Of a stretch of 64,000 nt of DNA, positions 11,597-23,910 are shown one piece after another (within the stretch, counting starts at the first letter, position 1; each line of letters begins with the position of its first letter). Source of the stretch: Anodontia alba (lineage: Eukaryota; Mollusca; Bivalvia; Lucinida; Lucinidae); assembly GCA_964016985.1 (NCBI GenBank), contig OZ024831.1, positions 24,835,948 to 24,899,947 on the forward strand. Direction: 5' to 3'. The translations under genes and the position numbers were made by a program. A model generated the notes under the pieces. That model was not told the origin of the DNA. It did not search any database and worked only from the letters and a program-made list of their open reading frames with translations.

Positions 11597-12060
11597 CATG
11601 GATACCTTTACACTTACCATACTTATCCTGAAAAATCAACAAGTCCATTTAACCACCTGTTGATGGATCTGAAAACTGCTGGATGTGTGGCAGACTGTGT
11701 ACACCATGATCGGATGCATTCTGCTTAATGTATGACCTGTGACTTAGGTTGAAACAGTGAAGATCTATTCCTTGAGGCAGAATAATCATTCCCATAGACA
11801 TTATTTTGAAAAGGGTGCTTCAGATTTTGCTCTGATTTTCAAAGGGAGACAACCATTGCAAACAGGACTGTAGTCTTCAGATGCTTGAATCCTTTCAACT
11901 GACTACTCTTAATTAGGGAAAGAATTTGCTTCCAGTGGGAGCAAATTCTCTGCTTTAAAAGTGGTCCCAGAGCATTGTGTTAAAACACCTATGTAAAATG
12001 TTTACCTCTAGCCATTGCTCTTAATTAAGGCACTTATGAAAAATAATTTGGTATTTTTCT
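11597..12060. other. No gene seen
   Basis: AT-rich sequence without long frames or recognisable repeats, between a TA-flanked MITE and a decayed family B hairpin. It may be intron of the weak plus-strand candidate. Confidence 0.5.
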
Positions 12061-12544
12061 CACTTCTCCACAAAAATGTTTTGGGTACTTTTTGAAGCAC
12101 CTCAAAGGGCTCTTCTGAGTACAAAAGCATGTTTTTGTTAAGAAATAAGATGCATTTATCTTTATATCCCTCTTATATGAGAGTTACATAAGCCATATCT
12201 TATCACCATAGTATATGAGAAATAAGATTTTGTTGAGCATATTAAGAGATTTATGCAGGAAAAAAAAAACTGGTTGGCAGGCATGAAACCAATTGCCAAA
12301 TTTAAAAATCCACTAGACCCATTTATGCCTAGTATCCCATACAAGGGACATTTGCAAACAGTGTAGACCCTACCTATTAACTAACTCATTACCCTAAACA
12401 GACAAATTTTTTTTATTTGGCCTAAAGAGGCCTTTTTTCCGCCCAAAAGTACTGATATTTTTCCTGTATCTTCACAGAATCTTATGTTGTGGTATGCATT
12501 AGAAGTGCCTTGCTGAGAAAGAAGTACCCACAACATTGTTTTCA

Positions 12545-12824
12545 TCATTACAAAAACATGCCTATTCAAATACAATGCAAATTTCACCTCCAAAAAAATG
12601 AAAATTTTCAGATAAAAAACTCCGATATTTTTCTTAGTTCTGCTCAAAACATAGATTGTGGGTACTCGTTAGAACCGCCTCGGTGAGGCGGTTCTAACCA
12701 GTACCCACAATCTATGTTTTGAGTTGAAATAAGAAAAAAAAATGTATACCCCTGTAAACCCCAGTTTTACTATATAAAAGTGGGGTTTAAGGGGTGAAAA
12801 TTATATAGGCATGTTTTCTTGATG
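12545..12824 (+). mobile_element. 280-bp palindromic MITE, family A copy 2
   Basis: Same ends and core as at 5360. It lies directly after a degenerate family B hairpin half (about 12490-12540). Confidence 0.92.
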
Positions 12825-13268
12825 ATGGAGAAATAAGAAAAATGTGGATAGCCCTTTATATCTGGAGCTATGATCTAAATACTGCTGCTGTATGTCCAAC
12901 AGAGCAGATCTCAAGATGTACTCTTTCAGTGTTCAAATAGTTTAGATCCAGTTAAGGCTGCTCCAAGTTTGATCAGGGTCTGCACAGCTCACTCTTATAC
13001 CAGTAAATGCTTAGCACACTGAGAAAAAAATTCAACAGACGACATTTTAAAACATTTTTCTTTTTCCCAGAAAAAAAGTTGGATATGTCATGCATATTGA
13101 CTCCATAAAATTTATTAGACAATTTCTGTGAAATGTTAAAATCTGTTTTCAGGAAAAACAAATATTTCCATATGTTTTCCCCACAGTTAACAGACTGACA
13201 TTTTCATGAAAATTGCCTCCTTTGGAGAGAAATTGGGTAAATCATTAATCTATTTTCTTGAACAAATA

Positions 13269-13597
13269 TAGTTGACTCTCGTTATCTCGACCTCGTTATC
13301 TCGACCTAGTTTATCTTGAAAGGAAAATCTGGTCCCTGCTTAAACATGAAGATCTAACAACAGGTAACAAAATATTGTGGAAAAGAGGAGTCCTAAGGAG
13401 CAATTTCTCCCTTTTCCACAATATTTTCAGTATACATTTGTATTTCTAACTTCAAGAGTCCAATTACACATATATTTGTCAAATGTGGTTGTTCAAATTA
13501 TCTTTTCCTCAATTCTACAAATCTGATATGTCGAGGTACAGATATCTCGAAGTAGTTCAATTATTCCCATGGAATTCGAGATAACAAGAGTCGACTG
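13269..13597 (+). mobile_element. pogo/Tigger-like MITE, copy 1
   Basis: The ends (T)AGTTGACTCTCGTTATCTCG and, inverted, CAGTCGACTCTTGTTATCTC are flanked by TA. The internal arms (GGTCCCTGCTT; AACAGGTAACAAAATATTGT) are shared with the copies at 35966 and 40795. Ends of this kind with a TA duplication are typical of pogo/Tigger elements. Confidence 0.85.
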
Positions 13598-13692
13598 TAT
13601 TTTTACATCTGGCAGTGTTTGACATAGTGTCTTTATATCTGATGAAATTCACTTTCTTCATACAAGCCTTTCACTATAATGTACTTTTTCAG

Positions 13693-13832
13693 ATAATGCT
13701 GTGTTGCTTGCCACATTTGATCCATGGAGAACATTTGATACGTGGAGATTTCACAAGGTTACCTACCGCCTATTCAACAATCCATTCTTATTGATCAGAG
13801 ATGTGATTTTTGTACTTGTGGATGTATACTAA
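13693..13832 (+). CDS. Candidate terminal coding exon of a small plus-strand gene, weak
   Basis: An acceptor (TACTTTTTCAG) opens a 46-codon frame (NAVLLATFDPWRTFDTWRFH, ending FVLVDVY) before TAA at 13830. About 200 bp of 3' UTR-like sequence follows, with AATAAA at 14032-14037. Joined to the 8954 ATG it gives a 52-residue product with a hydrophobic C-terminus. I do not recognise it. Coding potential rests only on frame length, splice signals and the poly(A) signal. Confidence 0.35.
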
Positions 13833-14031
13833 AACTGATTGTGACTGTTCTCTTGTTATATGGGAAAATTCTTTGATTGGTTTTAATTTTTTTTATTCAA
13901 TATTCAATGACCATATATAAGTGAATACAAGACAATAGAAACAGGATCTGACAGTATGCAGTGAAGCTGATTTTAGTCATCTCGTAAGCTTGTGTATATT
14001 CATTAACTGTAAGGTGCACTGATGGATACAA

Positions 14032-14037
14032 AATAAA
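14032..14037 (+). terminator. AATAAA poly(A) signal
   Basis: A canonical AATAAA lies about 200 bp after the TAA of the candidate exon at 13693-13832. Its position fits a genuine 3' end, though AATAAA is frequent by chance in AT-rich DNA. Confidence 0.4.
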
Positions 14038-14207
14038 TGCGAGATATTAAAGGGGTTATTTTTTTTTTTTATTTCTCCACAATATATTTCCAAAGTGATC
14101 ATATTATGAACAGATGTGGGTACTCATAGAAGTGTCGTGTTGAGGAACTTCTAACCTGAACTGCCTAGTGGATAGGAGAGTTGACTCTTTAGTCCATTAG
14201 GTTTCTC

Positions 14208-14484
14208 CATAACGAAAACATGCCTATTCAAATATACTGAAAATTTTACCACCAAAAATGAAAATTTTCAGATAAAACATTCTGATATTCCTCATATTTC
14301 TGCTCAGAACATAGATTGTTGGTACTCGTTAGAACCGCCTCAGTGAGGCTGTTCTAACAACTACCCACAATCTATGTTTTGAGCAGAAGTAAGAAAAATA
14401 ATGTATACCCCTGTAAATCCCAGTTTTACCATGCAAAAGTGGGGTTTAAGGTGGTCAAAATTATGTAGGCATGTTTTCGTGATG
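14208..14484 (+). mobile_element. 280-bp palindromic MITE, family A copy 3
   Basis: Same ends and hairpin core, with mismatches in the core. A 3' SINE tail remnant (GGGCCGTAAAACCCAAATC) follows at about 14622. Confidence 0.92.
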
Positions 14485-14950
14485 ACCACTGCCTCTCTTG
14501 GGTCACATGTGAGAAAGCCAAGTTCTGCTTATGGATGGTCAGGTGGTTTTCCCAGGATTCTCCGTTTTTTGCCCCCCTTTGATGAACAAACGGCTCGATA
14601 TAAGTGAAATGTTTTTGAAAGGGCCGTAAAACCCAAATCAAAAAAAAAATATAACCTGAACTCTCTCTACACTATATTTTGGAATAGTCCAATTTCAATT
14701 TTTGGCATGTCATAAGACCATATGATATAGATATTTCAACAGAATAATGGCTTAGCTATTTGCAAAAGTGGGGACCTTGATCAGATGCCCCATTCTGCAG
14801 CATCCGATCTGGGTCAGCACTGTTTACCAAGTACCCTTTTTGGGGTCTCCAAACTAAAATAGTCTAATGAGTACCCACAATGTTTTCATGGCCAAATATG
14901 GAGTTATTGGATGCCATTTTTTTCCTGAGATTTTCATCATGAGGGTTATT

Positions 14951-15227
14951 CATTAAGAAAACACGCCTATTCAAATATATAGAAAATTTCACCTCCAAAA
15001 ACTGATAATTTTTAGATAAACTCTGATATTTTTCATACTTCTGCTCGAAACATAGATTGTGGGTACTCGTTAGAACTGCCTCAGCAAGGCAGTTCTAATG
15101 AGTACCCACAATCTGTTTTTGAGCAGAAATAAGAAAAATAATGTATACCCCTGTAAACCCAGATTTTACTATATAAAAGTGGGATTTAAGGGGTCAAAAT
15201 TATATATTATAGCGTGTTTCCGTGATG
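14951..15227 (+). mobile_element. 280-bp palindromic MITE, family A copy 4
   Basis: Same family, left end CATTAAGAAAACACGCC. The right end has a small ATAT expansion before GCGTGTTTCCGTGATG. Confidence 0.9.
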
Positions 15228-15335
15228 TTTCTCATTCCTGCTTGAAAACATTTTGAGGGGATGTTTTCATGGAGAAACAAGAAAATTTGCTTGATATTGA
15301 ACTGCCATCCAAAGTATTGATGTTTTTTTTTTTTA

Positions 15336-15432
15336 TTTCTCCACAAATAATGTGTACCCATTTGAAGTCTCTTGGCAAGGTGCTTCTAATGAGTACCCAC
15401 AACATATTTTTTCATGGAGATATAAAAGAATC
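15336..15432. repeat. Family B hairpin, diverged
   Basis: The right half (TGCTTCTAATGAGTACCCAC) is well conserved. The left half has decayed. Similar decayed copies are seen at about 8320-8396, 12062-12155, 12490-12540 and 14085-14160. Confidence 0.6.
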
Positions 15433-15820
15433 ATTTTTTGTATACCAGTCATGAACAATGATATGGTAAAGGTCCTAAAATTTTGAACACTATATCCCAT
15501 ATTTCTTTTTTTTTTTTTTTTTTTTTTTGCATAAATTTTGCTGTTTCCTTTTTGTAGTTGCTTCTTAATATACTTAACTTTTTCACTGCCACAGGCGATA
15601 ATAATAGACATTTGGAAACAGCAAAGATCCAGATGAAACAGCCCATAATGAGCCATCTCATCTGGATCTACGCTGTTTGACACTCAGTCTTTCAACTTTA
15701 CATATAGACTTCTTTCCAAGTGATAGTTCGTTTAAAAAAAAAAAAAACAGACGAAATAGGTCGTCTGAAATTTGGCACTGAAAAGGTTAATGATATAGCA
15801 AACAGTGTAGACCAATGGAG

Positions 15821-16129
15821 GGCCAGCCTCTGTGGCTCAGTTGGATGCGCCGTCCGACTGGAGACCAGAAGGTCGCGGGTTCAACCCCCGCCGAGGTTGG
15901 CAACATTCTTTCATGGAGATTGATCATGAAATATTTTCTACGGTCATTCTCTCCCTTCCGCTGATTCAAGAAGGGCAGTTTTCAGTTTCTTGCGTAAGAA
16001 TGTGCACAATGCTGGTTAACCGCTTAGGGGACTAAGCCTGCCCAGTAAACGTGTGGCTAGGTAAACTGACGCCCTCGACATGACCCCATTGGGTTGACTG
16101 GGCCGTAAAACCTCAACACAAACAAACAA
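15821..16129 (+). repeat. tRNA-headed SINE, family A (full length)
   Basis: Same head, body and tail as at 4693, a few percent diverged. Confidence 0.92.
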
Positions 16130-16917
16130 GACCACTGGAGTGGCAAACGGTGTAGACCCTGATTAGACTGCTCCTTTTGCAGCAGTCTAATCAGTAGACC
16201 CTGATTAAAAGTAGCAGTCTAATCGGGGTCGGCACTGTTTGCATGTGCTATTTTATTGAACTTTGATATATGAAATTTTAGGACATTTATCATACTGTTG
16301 ATTGTATCCAAACAAAAAAGGAGGACACTGATCAGATTGCAGAGCCACAGGCTAATCTAGTATGCATTCCATTTGATGACCTGCTTCACTTCAGGCATAG
16401 GATATTTCCATTTCACATCACTAGGCGTAATACATTTTGAATACTTGCCATGAAAAAATAAGGCGGCACATATCTTTATCTACAAGATTGCCTGTGTGCC
16501 CTTGCTAGCAAAGACAGATTACCCTGAGTCTGACCAGTGTCTTCGCAAAGCACTCTGTGGGTAACCAAGGATTCAAAATATCTTCAGGGGGACAACAAAA
16601 ACTGATCTGACTGCGGATGCTCGGGCTGAATTGAGTCTTTGATGGGCACTAATGCAACAGTGTAGGAAATGACTCTTCAATACAATAAAATTAATGTCCT
16701 AAGATTTCCTACACCAAAGTTTTTAATAAAATGGCATATGCAAACATGGAGGCCCAGATCAGACTGCTCCTATTTACGATTCACAAAATATCTAAAGAAA
16801 TAACAGAAAAGCAGAATTTTGTCCCAAAAATGTACTGAATAAAGTGATCAGAATTTAGGACATTCACAGTAACTCATTCATAGGTCTAGTTAAGAGTGGG
16901 TATCAGGCAAATACTTT

Positions 16918-17005
16918 TCTTTCTCCATGAAAAATGTTGTGGGTACTCATTAGAAGCACCTCAGTGAGGTGTTTCTAATGAGTACCCACAACGTTTTCCT
17001 AAACA
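16918..17005. repeat. Family B ~90-bp hairpin
   Basis: Near-perfect inverted repeat: TGTGGGTACTCATTAGAAGC pairs with TTTCTAATGAGTACCCACAA. It shares the GGTACTC(A/G)TTAGAA...TTCTAA(T/C)GAGTACC core with MITE family A but lacks the A arms. Confidence 0.85.
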
Positions 17006-17627
17006 TGTTATTGATATAACTCAAATGTTTACTGTCGTGTCAAAGATTGAACGACTTCATCAAAAAGCTGTTGTTAGGTAAGCATGACTAAAAATAGCAT
17101 CTCTGGCATTTTCAGACTTATCTGTGAAGCATTCGTCAATAAGGTCATGAGCCTGGCAAATACATACACAATACTTTGTAACAGTGGACGTCATGGTGTA
17201 GTAGTGGGGTTTGACTGTCTTGTATTGGCACCATGCAACCATGCAATCTATTTTTTTTTAGCTTACCTGAGCTATGCTTAGGATGAGCTATAGTGATCAC
17301 TTCGTCTGTCGTCCTTCCATCTTTTCAAACGACTTCTCTTTTGAAGCCCCTGAGCTAATTTTGCTCAAATTTCATATGGAGCCTCCTTAGGATGGGGGAA
17401 GGAGATTGCTAAAATGGTCATGGTCCGTTGACCAAGATGGCCGCCATGCCCATATATGGTAAAAACCTTTAAAAATCTTCTTCTCATGAACCGAGGATGC
17501 CTTATGGCTGAGTCTTAGCACAAATCATCGGGGATGGGAGTTCTACCAAAATTGCTAAATTAATGGTCCTTCCTTGACATTTGACTTTTTACGGCAAGGT
17601 CAAATTTGTTTCCCTACGCATTTGTAT

Positions 17628-18886
17628 CCGCAAGAAAATCTTATTTGAAATCTTTGGATACTATTCATCACCAAGGTTTACGTCTGGCTCTAGGGGCTTT
17701 TCGTACTTCCCCCGTCGAAAGTTTATACGCTGAATCAAATGAACCATCTTTGTATATAAGAAGAGAAAAATTGTCTCTTCAATATGTTACTAAATTAGCC
17801 GCCAATCCACGTAATTCAGCCTATGATTGTGTTTTTAATCCTAAATATGAAAGATTTTACAACAACAAACCAACGGCTATTAAACCCCTTGGCCTGAGAA
17901 TACAACCGTTACTTGAAGAGGCCAATATCAATATTAAAAATGTTCAGCATTTTTCTTTTCCATCAAAAGAGCCATGGACGTTAAACCCTCCAAAGATTAT
18001 TTTAGACCTTCATAAAAATAAAAAAACAGAAGTCGAGTCGCATATTTTTAAGAATGAATTTTTAGAAATCAAATCAAATTATAAACATTACCTGTCAATT
18101 TATACAGATGGTTCGAAACAAGATGAGAAAGTTGCTTGTTCTGTTATTAGTCCAAATTTTACTGACAGTATCAGATTACCTGATAATAGCTCCATATTTA
18201 CCGCCGAAGCCAAGGCAATTGATATTGCACTTTATCATATCAGAGATCAGTCTGAAAAACAGTTTATCATCTATTCAGATTCTCTTTCTGTATTAAAATC
18301 TCTTAAAGATTTACACCATAGAAACCCATTAATTCAGCAAATTCTTAAAAAATATTATTATCTTTCCGCTTCAAAAGAAATTGTATTTTGTTGGCTTCCC
18401 AGCCACGTTAATATTCGTGGAAATGAATTAGCAGATTCAGAAGCCAAATCTGCATTATCCTTAGTAATAACCAATTTCAAAATTCCTCACTCCGACTTTA
18501 AATCAAACGTCTGTCAATACATCAACAACAAATGTCAGTCTGTTTGGGAAACACAAACTTATAATAAATTAAATGAAATCAAACCAAATTTTAACAGCAA
18601 ATGCACATTCTCTAATCTCAGCAGAAAAGAACAAACAAAAATCACGAGATGTAGACTTGGACACACTAGAATTACTCATTCTTATATTTTAAACAATGAA
18701 CAAGCTCCATTCTGCATTCCTTGTAATGAACCTTTCACAGTCAAACATTTTCTTATCACTTGTGCTGAATTTAATCACATTCGCACAAAGTATTTTAATA
18801 TAAAAACTGTAAAGGAACTTTTTGATATGCCAACTCAGATAATACTCGACTTTCTTAAAGAGATCGGACTTTTTAATAAAATATGA
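17628..18886 (+). CDS. LINE reverse transcriptase C-terminus with RNase H domain (5'-truncated, open frame)
   Basis: About 419 codons are open from the truncation point to TGA. Reading frame 17606 starts at a TTG in the flanking target duplication, so its apparent N-terminus is not element sequence. Numbered from 17606, the RNase H active-site residues are D168 (YTDGS), E201 (FTAEAKAI), D225 (YSDSLSV) and D277 (ELADSEAK), with the LPSHVNIRGNE segment between the last two. A C-x2-C-x7-H-x4-C knuckle follows (FCIPC...HFLITC). The RT catalytic domain is missing, so it cannot act alone. RNase H places it among I/Jockey-type non-LTR elements; the exact clade is uncertain. The lack of stops marks a recent insertion. 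Confidence 0.9.
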
Positions 18887-19217
18887 TCAGTATTTTTAAT
18901 CACTGAAAATCATTGATATTTTATCTCTTTAAAATAAACACATCAATCCTAGATATTTTTAAATTTTTCATTAAATAAAATCATCATATAACATAAAACT
19001 TATTAGACGCTATATGCCCTTTTAGGGTTGAGCGTCTATAAACAAAATATCCATCCATCCATAAAACATTGATACTTTATCTCTTTAAAATAAACACATC
19101 AATCCTAGATATTTTTAAATTTCTCATTAAATAAAATCATCATATAACATAAAACTTATTAGACGCTATATGCCCTTTTAGGGTTGAGCGTCTATAAACA
19201 AAATATCCATCCATCCA
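17628..19217 (+). mobile_element. Young 5'-truncated LINE with 17-bp target-site duplication
   Basis: The element is bounded by identical copies of TCCCTACGCATTTGTAT at 17611-17627 and 19218-19234. It interrupts a tandem-repeat monomer that resumes cleanly after it. It contains only the C-terminal part of a reverse transcriptase ORF (RT thumb, RNase H, CCHC knuckle), then a 3' UTR whose ~150-bp segment is repeated twice (about 18906-19062 and 19063-19212). Each copy ends with ATCC repeats. Each also holds a stem (AGACGCT...AGCGTCT) enclosing CCCTTTTAGGG, a plausible 3' recognition hairpin. Confidence 0.92.
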
Positions 19218-20759
19218 TCCCTACGCATTTGTATGGGAAAAATGTTGAGGATTACAAATGACTTCTCCTCTTGAGCTTCTGGGTCAATGTTGCTCAAATT
19301 TCATTTGGAGCCTCCCTGGAGTAGGGGAATGAAAGAATGCTAAAATGGTTACTGTCCATTGACCAAGATGGCCACCATGCCAAGATACGGTAAAAACCTT
19401 TAAAAATCTTCTTCTCTAGAACCGAGGATGTGTTGTGGCTGAATCTTTGCATAAATTATCGGGGCTACCAAATTTGTTAAAATGTTGGTTGTACATTGTC
19501 GTTTGACCTTTTTGCGGCGAGGTCAAGTTTGCTTCCATATACATACATTTGTATGGAAAAACTGTTGATAATTTCAAATGACTTCTCCTCTGAAGCCTCT
19601 GGGTCAATGTTGCTCAAATTTTATGTGGAGCCTCCTTGGGGCAGGAGAACGAAAGATTGCTAAAATGGTCATGGTCCAATGACCAAAATGGCTGCCATGC
19701 CCATATATGGTAAAAACCTTAAAAAGTCTTCTCCAGAACCAAATAAGCCCTGGGCCCTAATCTTTGCACAAATTATGGGGGACAGGAGAACTACCAAAAT
19801 TGCTAAAATGGTGGTCCTATGTTGACGTTTGACCTTTTTACAGAAAGGTCAAATTTGCTACCCCATGCATTTGTATGGGCCATACACATTTATATGGGAA
19901 AAATGTTCAGAATTCATATTTTGGACATTTCCTCTATAATCCAGTTGAATTGAAACGATGAGCATTAGGGTGCCTGACACAAAATAGCTAAATGAGCTGA
20001 TAGAAAATCCAAGATGGCCGCCACAGCCGCCATCTTGAAAATCAATTTTCGACATCTCTTCCGAAACTTTTGGTCGCTTTGAGCCGAAACTTGCTCTGTA
20101 GCAACAGGATCGAAAATAGCTAAAATTTTGTTGATTGGAATTCTAAGATGGCCACCATGGTTCCACTCCATTGAACAAGATGGCCACCAGAGCTACAAAT
20201 CTTCAAACGACATCGAGTCCTCGACCAATGGCTCAATTTCAAAATATTTGCACAGAAGTGTTCCTCCAATGACCCTCTTCCGAAATTGCTAAAATGGTTC
20301 CAGTTGGCTGAACAAAATGGCTACCAGAGCTAAAAATAGAAAAACCTTTAAAAGACATCTCCTCCGCGGCCAGTGGCCTGATTTCAAAGTATTTCACAGA
20401 AGTGTTTCTCATATGGCACTTTACCAGATTGCTAAAAAGTAGTTCCGCTCGGCTGAACAAAAATGCCAACAGAGCTAAAATTAGATGAAAAAAAAAAATC
20501 ATTAAACGACATCTCCTTGGCCAGTGGCCTGATTTCAAAATGATTTCACAGAAATGTTCCTCTTATCTCCCTTTTATTGACTAGATATGGCCCTTTGGAA
20601 ATTTCAGCATTTTAACCTTGTTAGCAAGATATCTCAAACTGTTTAAGCCATTGCCTTGAAACTTAACAGGCCAATAGGGAATGATGAGTAAATGACCTAA
20701 TTAACTTACAGCAGTTAACTCAGGTGAAACCTGTGGCCCATGGGCTTCTTGTTTTTTTT

Positions 20760-21996
20760 TTTTTTTTTGTATTTTACTTCGGAAGTTTTATAACAAGTGT
20801 GGCTTAATTTTTTTTTTTTTTCATACCCAGTTACAAAATAAAAAAAAAACCGGCTATATGGGCATTATTGCATCTGCTGTTCAGACACCATTACAAAGGA
20901 CCCCGGCCAATTGGCACATATTTACCCGAAGTCTGAGCAAACAATGTGGATCCAGAGCAGAATGCGGAGTGATTTAGAGTCATTACTCTGTCTCTCATCT
21001 AGTAATTTTAGATACATAAACAGGTAGTTGAATGACCTTGTTAAATTTTTGGGGCAAGTATGGTAAGGTGTCAGAATGTTAAGGATAAACATGGTATTTT
21101 TCACTTCATTCTTTTATATTTTGCAATAAACAACAAGATATTACATCATTATCTCAACACTTTTTCATCATTCAGCGTGATCAGGACCTATGTCCGCTTA
21201 CAAAATTAATGGATACTGTAGAATAGATGGATGGACAGCAACAATCCAAAGAAGATCCAGATTAGAATGTGCATGCACAGGTTGATCTTGATCTTCGCTA
21301 TTCCAATGCAATATGAGCTCATCATTACATGCGTTAAAGACTTTTTTTGTAATAACGTTTAGCTTGTTGAGTAAACATTTCAGCAGACAACATTTTGATA
21401 GTTTTTCCTTATTTTCCCCAGAAAATAGAATTCAACATTTCATGCAAACTGTCTTCTTGATTGAATCCTATTTTCTGGGGAAAAAATAAGGAAAATCATA
21501 TCAATTTGATGACTGCTGAATCTGCCCATAGGGTGGTAAGTATTAAAACGGCATAAGAATTTTCACATTGAGGTGATTTAGATGAAAAAAGAAAGGAAAA
21601 ATTAAAAACACGCAAAGAGAAAATAAGTGAAAAAAAAAGACTATTACAGGGATCCAACTTGCGACTGTGGATTTTAGTTGACTTTACGGACAGTGAACTT
21701 AACATTTGAGTTATGATCCAATACACTTGCATGAAACCGCTATCAATGCATAACTTAATCAAACAGAGTTGGTGAACTGGAAACTACCGTAAATCCAGTT
21801 TTGATATATGCTGGGCATGTAGATTTTTTAGAAGTAAGGTCAAAGTCAAATCACTAGCGCACTTGAGTCAGTCTATCTTTACGAAATCTTGGAGCGAAAA
21901 AAGCGGATTGAAAAAACGGAGCACGCAACACTAAACTACTAATTTTACGTTTGGAGTATTTTATTTTTTTTACCTGTTTGATTTTTTTCTACGCAT

Positions 21997-22029
<33 letters not shown>

Positions 22030-22266
22030 TTATTTTGTCCATGAGTCAAATTGTTCGATTACCATTTTGCGCTGTCTTTGTAGTGAGTGTATGTTAACAT
22101 TCCTATTTTTTTTCATGTTCATATATATATACTTTATACTTTAATTTTTTTTCTTTCGTTTTGTCATTTCAAAATTTCGTTTGTCCTAAGCCTTTTCGCG
22201 TAATGTCTTTGGACGGGGATTTCATCTTTAAGCATGTCATCTAGTTATCTGTCTTATGTTAGCCTT
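20760..22266. other. No gene seen
   Basis: AT-rich sequence with poly(T) runs (20752-20768, 21999-22028) and the foldback at 21375-21525. Fragments of GATCAGA-type modules occur at 20930 and 21250. Confidence 0.5.
21375..21525. repeat. Foldback repeat
   Basis: TTTTCCTTATTTTCCCCAGA pairs with TCTGGGGAAAAAATAAGGAAA. CAGCAGACA and TGACTGCTGA lie at the ends. A related worn copy lies at 13027-13190. Confidence 0.7.
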
Positions 22267-22377
22267 ATCCCAGTCAACATTCTACGTAAATCTATATCGG
22301 GCCGTCATCGGCCCGTCAGGGTAGCTGACGGGCCGATGACGGCCCGATGTAGATTTACGTAGAATGCTAGCTGGGAT
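22267..22377. repeat. 111-bp near-perfect palindrome, copy 1
   Basis: ATCCCAGTCAACATTCTACG ... TAGAATGCTAGCTGGGAT. The inner arms GGGCCGTCATCGGCCCGTCA / TGACGGGCCGATGACGGCCC pair perfectly. It is GC-rich against an AT-rich background and has no coding capacity. Confidence 0.95.
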
Positions 22378-23263
22378 GTGTTCACATCTACACACGTCGA
22401 CTCTTTGATCGAGTAAATTTTTCGCATTGCACGTTTGTCATTTTTAGCATGACGCCTTTTCGTGTTTACTCAAGCTGTCTGTTTTTGTGTCTTGTCGCGT
22501 TTATCACTCTCGTTTTTATGTCACCAAACTCGAACAAAAAAAAAATCGAACAAGATGAAGGGCTCTATTGCTAGTGCTATGTTTGTATTCCAACATATTT
22601 CGTGAAGTGAAAAAATAATAATAATAATAATTTGAGTAATGTGCATATCAAATTAAACACTATTCCTTTGGCAACAGCTTCACACAAAATTTGATAAGCC
22701 TAGTCTAGCACTGGGGTCTGAAAATTCATGCGCAAAAGTCAATAACGAGTATGACCACCATTATTGTCAATAACAGCTTGAAGGCATCGTTTTATTAATC
22801 AAAACTAAAACATCAAGTGGGTGTTGTGTTTTTAAAGTCAGTCAATATCACTTTTTTTTTTTTATACTGGTTCATTCATGACAAGTGGCCGCTGATATGA
22901 CTCGTCGAATTAAAATTGCATTATAACCAAGTGACAATCAAGCCCGGAAGGCGTTCAAGTTTGATGGCTGTCTCACAAAGATTTTGGTGTCTTTACCTGA
23001 AAGTAATTCCTTGAAAATAGAATGATTAGGAACTATAACGGAAGTACCCAGACTGGCATTAGTTTATTGATTGCTGAAATCACCAGCCTTTATCATCATG
23101 ATGCAGTAAAATGCCGCTGTTTAGACCACTCGAAAATAAGACCACTCGCTATTAAGACCAGCTTATGCCAGTCCCAAACGAGATTTTTTTTCTTGTTTTA
23201 CTTATAGCTCCAGACAAGAGGGGGTATCCGCATAGTATTTATTATTATTATTAAATATATCTC
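22378..23263. other. No gene seen
   Basis: No frame or family beyond a partial Tigger-like end (GACCACTCGCTATTAAGACC at about 23142). Confidence 0.5.
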
Positions 23264-23350
23264 TACGAAAACATATGTTGTGGGACCTCATTAGAAGCGC
23301 CTCGATGAGGCGCTTCTAATGAGTATCACAACATATTTTTTGTGGCGAAA
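23264..23350. repeat. Family B ~90-bp hairpin
   Basis: The centre is AGAAGCGCCTCGATGAGGCG plus CTTCT, with flanking AAAACATATGTTGTGG and CACAACATATTTTTTG arms. Confidence 0.85.
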
Positions 23351-23587
23351 TAAAAGTAATAGTATTTTTGGGTGAACAAAGCGCCTCATTTGGAGTATTC
23401 TACTTTTAAATATTAAGGCCACCCCGCTAGTCTACATAAGTACCCTATTCGAATTGATAACCGGAATACTAGACTGGCTCTAGACCCTAGTGACAAAATT
23501 TATTATTTTTGTCCAACTCTCTTAGATACAGACACTAAAAAAAATCAGTAACCAATGCTTCATAATCTTAAATGTTAATCGTGCAGT

Positions 23588-23910
23588 GCCGGCCTCGGTG
23601 GCTCAGTTGGATGCGCCGTCCGACTGGAGACCAGGAGGTCGCGGGTTCAACCCCCGCCGAGGTCGGCAACATTCTTTCGTGGAGATTGATCATGAAATAT
23701 TTTCTACGGTCATTCTCTCCCTTCCGCTGATTCAAGAAGGGCAGTTGTCAGTTTCTGGCGAAAGAATGTGCACAATACTGGTTAACCGCTTAGAGGACTA
23801 AGCCTGCCCAGTAAACGTGTGGTTAGGTAAACTGACCGCGCTCGACATGACCCCATTGGGTTGACTGGGCCGTAAAACCTCAACACAAAAAAAAAAAAAA
23901 AAAAAAAAAA
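23588..23910 (+). repeat. tRNA-headed SINE, family A, with poly(A) and 11-bp target duplication
   Basis: Full length with a 24-nt A tail. AATCGTGCAGT occurs directly before (23577-23587) and directly after (23909-23919), showing a recent L1/RTE-style insertion. Confidence 0.95.

Larger units (their letters stand above)
17262..20760 (+). repeat. Divergent tandem-repeat array (~320-bp monomers) of a bivalve-type dispersed repeat
   Basis: Monomers recur with 'CGACTTCTC', 'GGAGCCTCC', 'ACCAAGATGG' and 'AAAAACCTTTAAAAATC' landmarks. The spacing is about 320 bp at 17330, 19260 (after subtracting the LINE) and 19580, then decays into shorter copies to 20560. The left end reads AGCTTACCTGAGC. The right end reads CTCAGGTGAAACCTGTGGCC, then CATGGGCTTCTTG and poly(T). 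From general knowledge this resembles an abundant repeat with similar ends in oysters and other bivalves; its transposon class is uncertain. Confidence 0.75.

Noticed and set aside
17606..17627. First residues (MFPYAFV) of the long LINE frame as a true start
   Set aside because: The frame begins at TTG in flanking DNA and in the target duplication. Element sequence starts at 17628.
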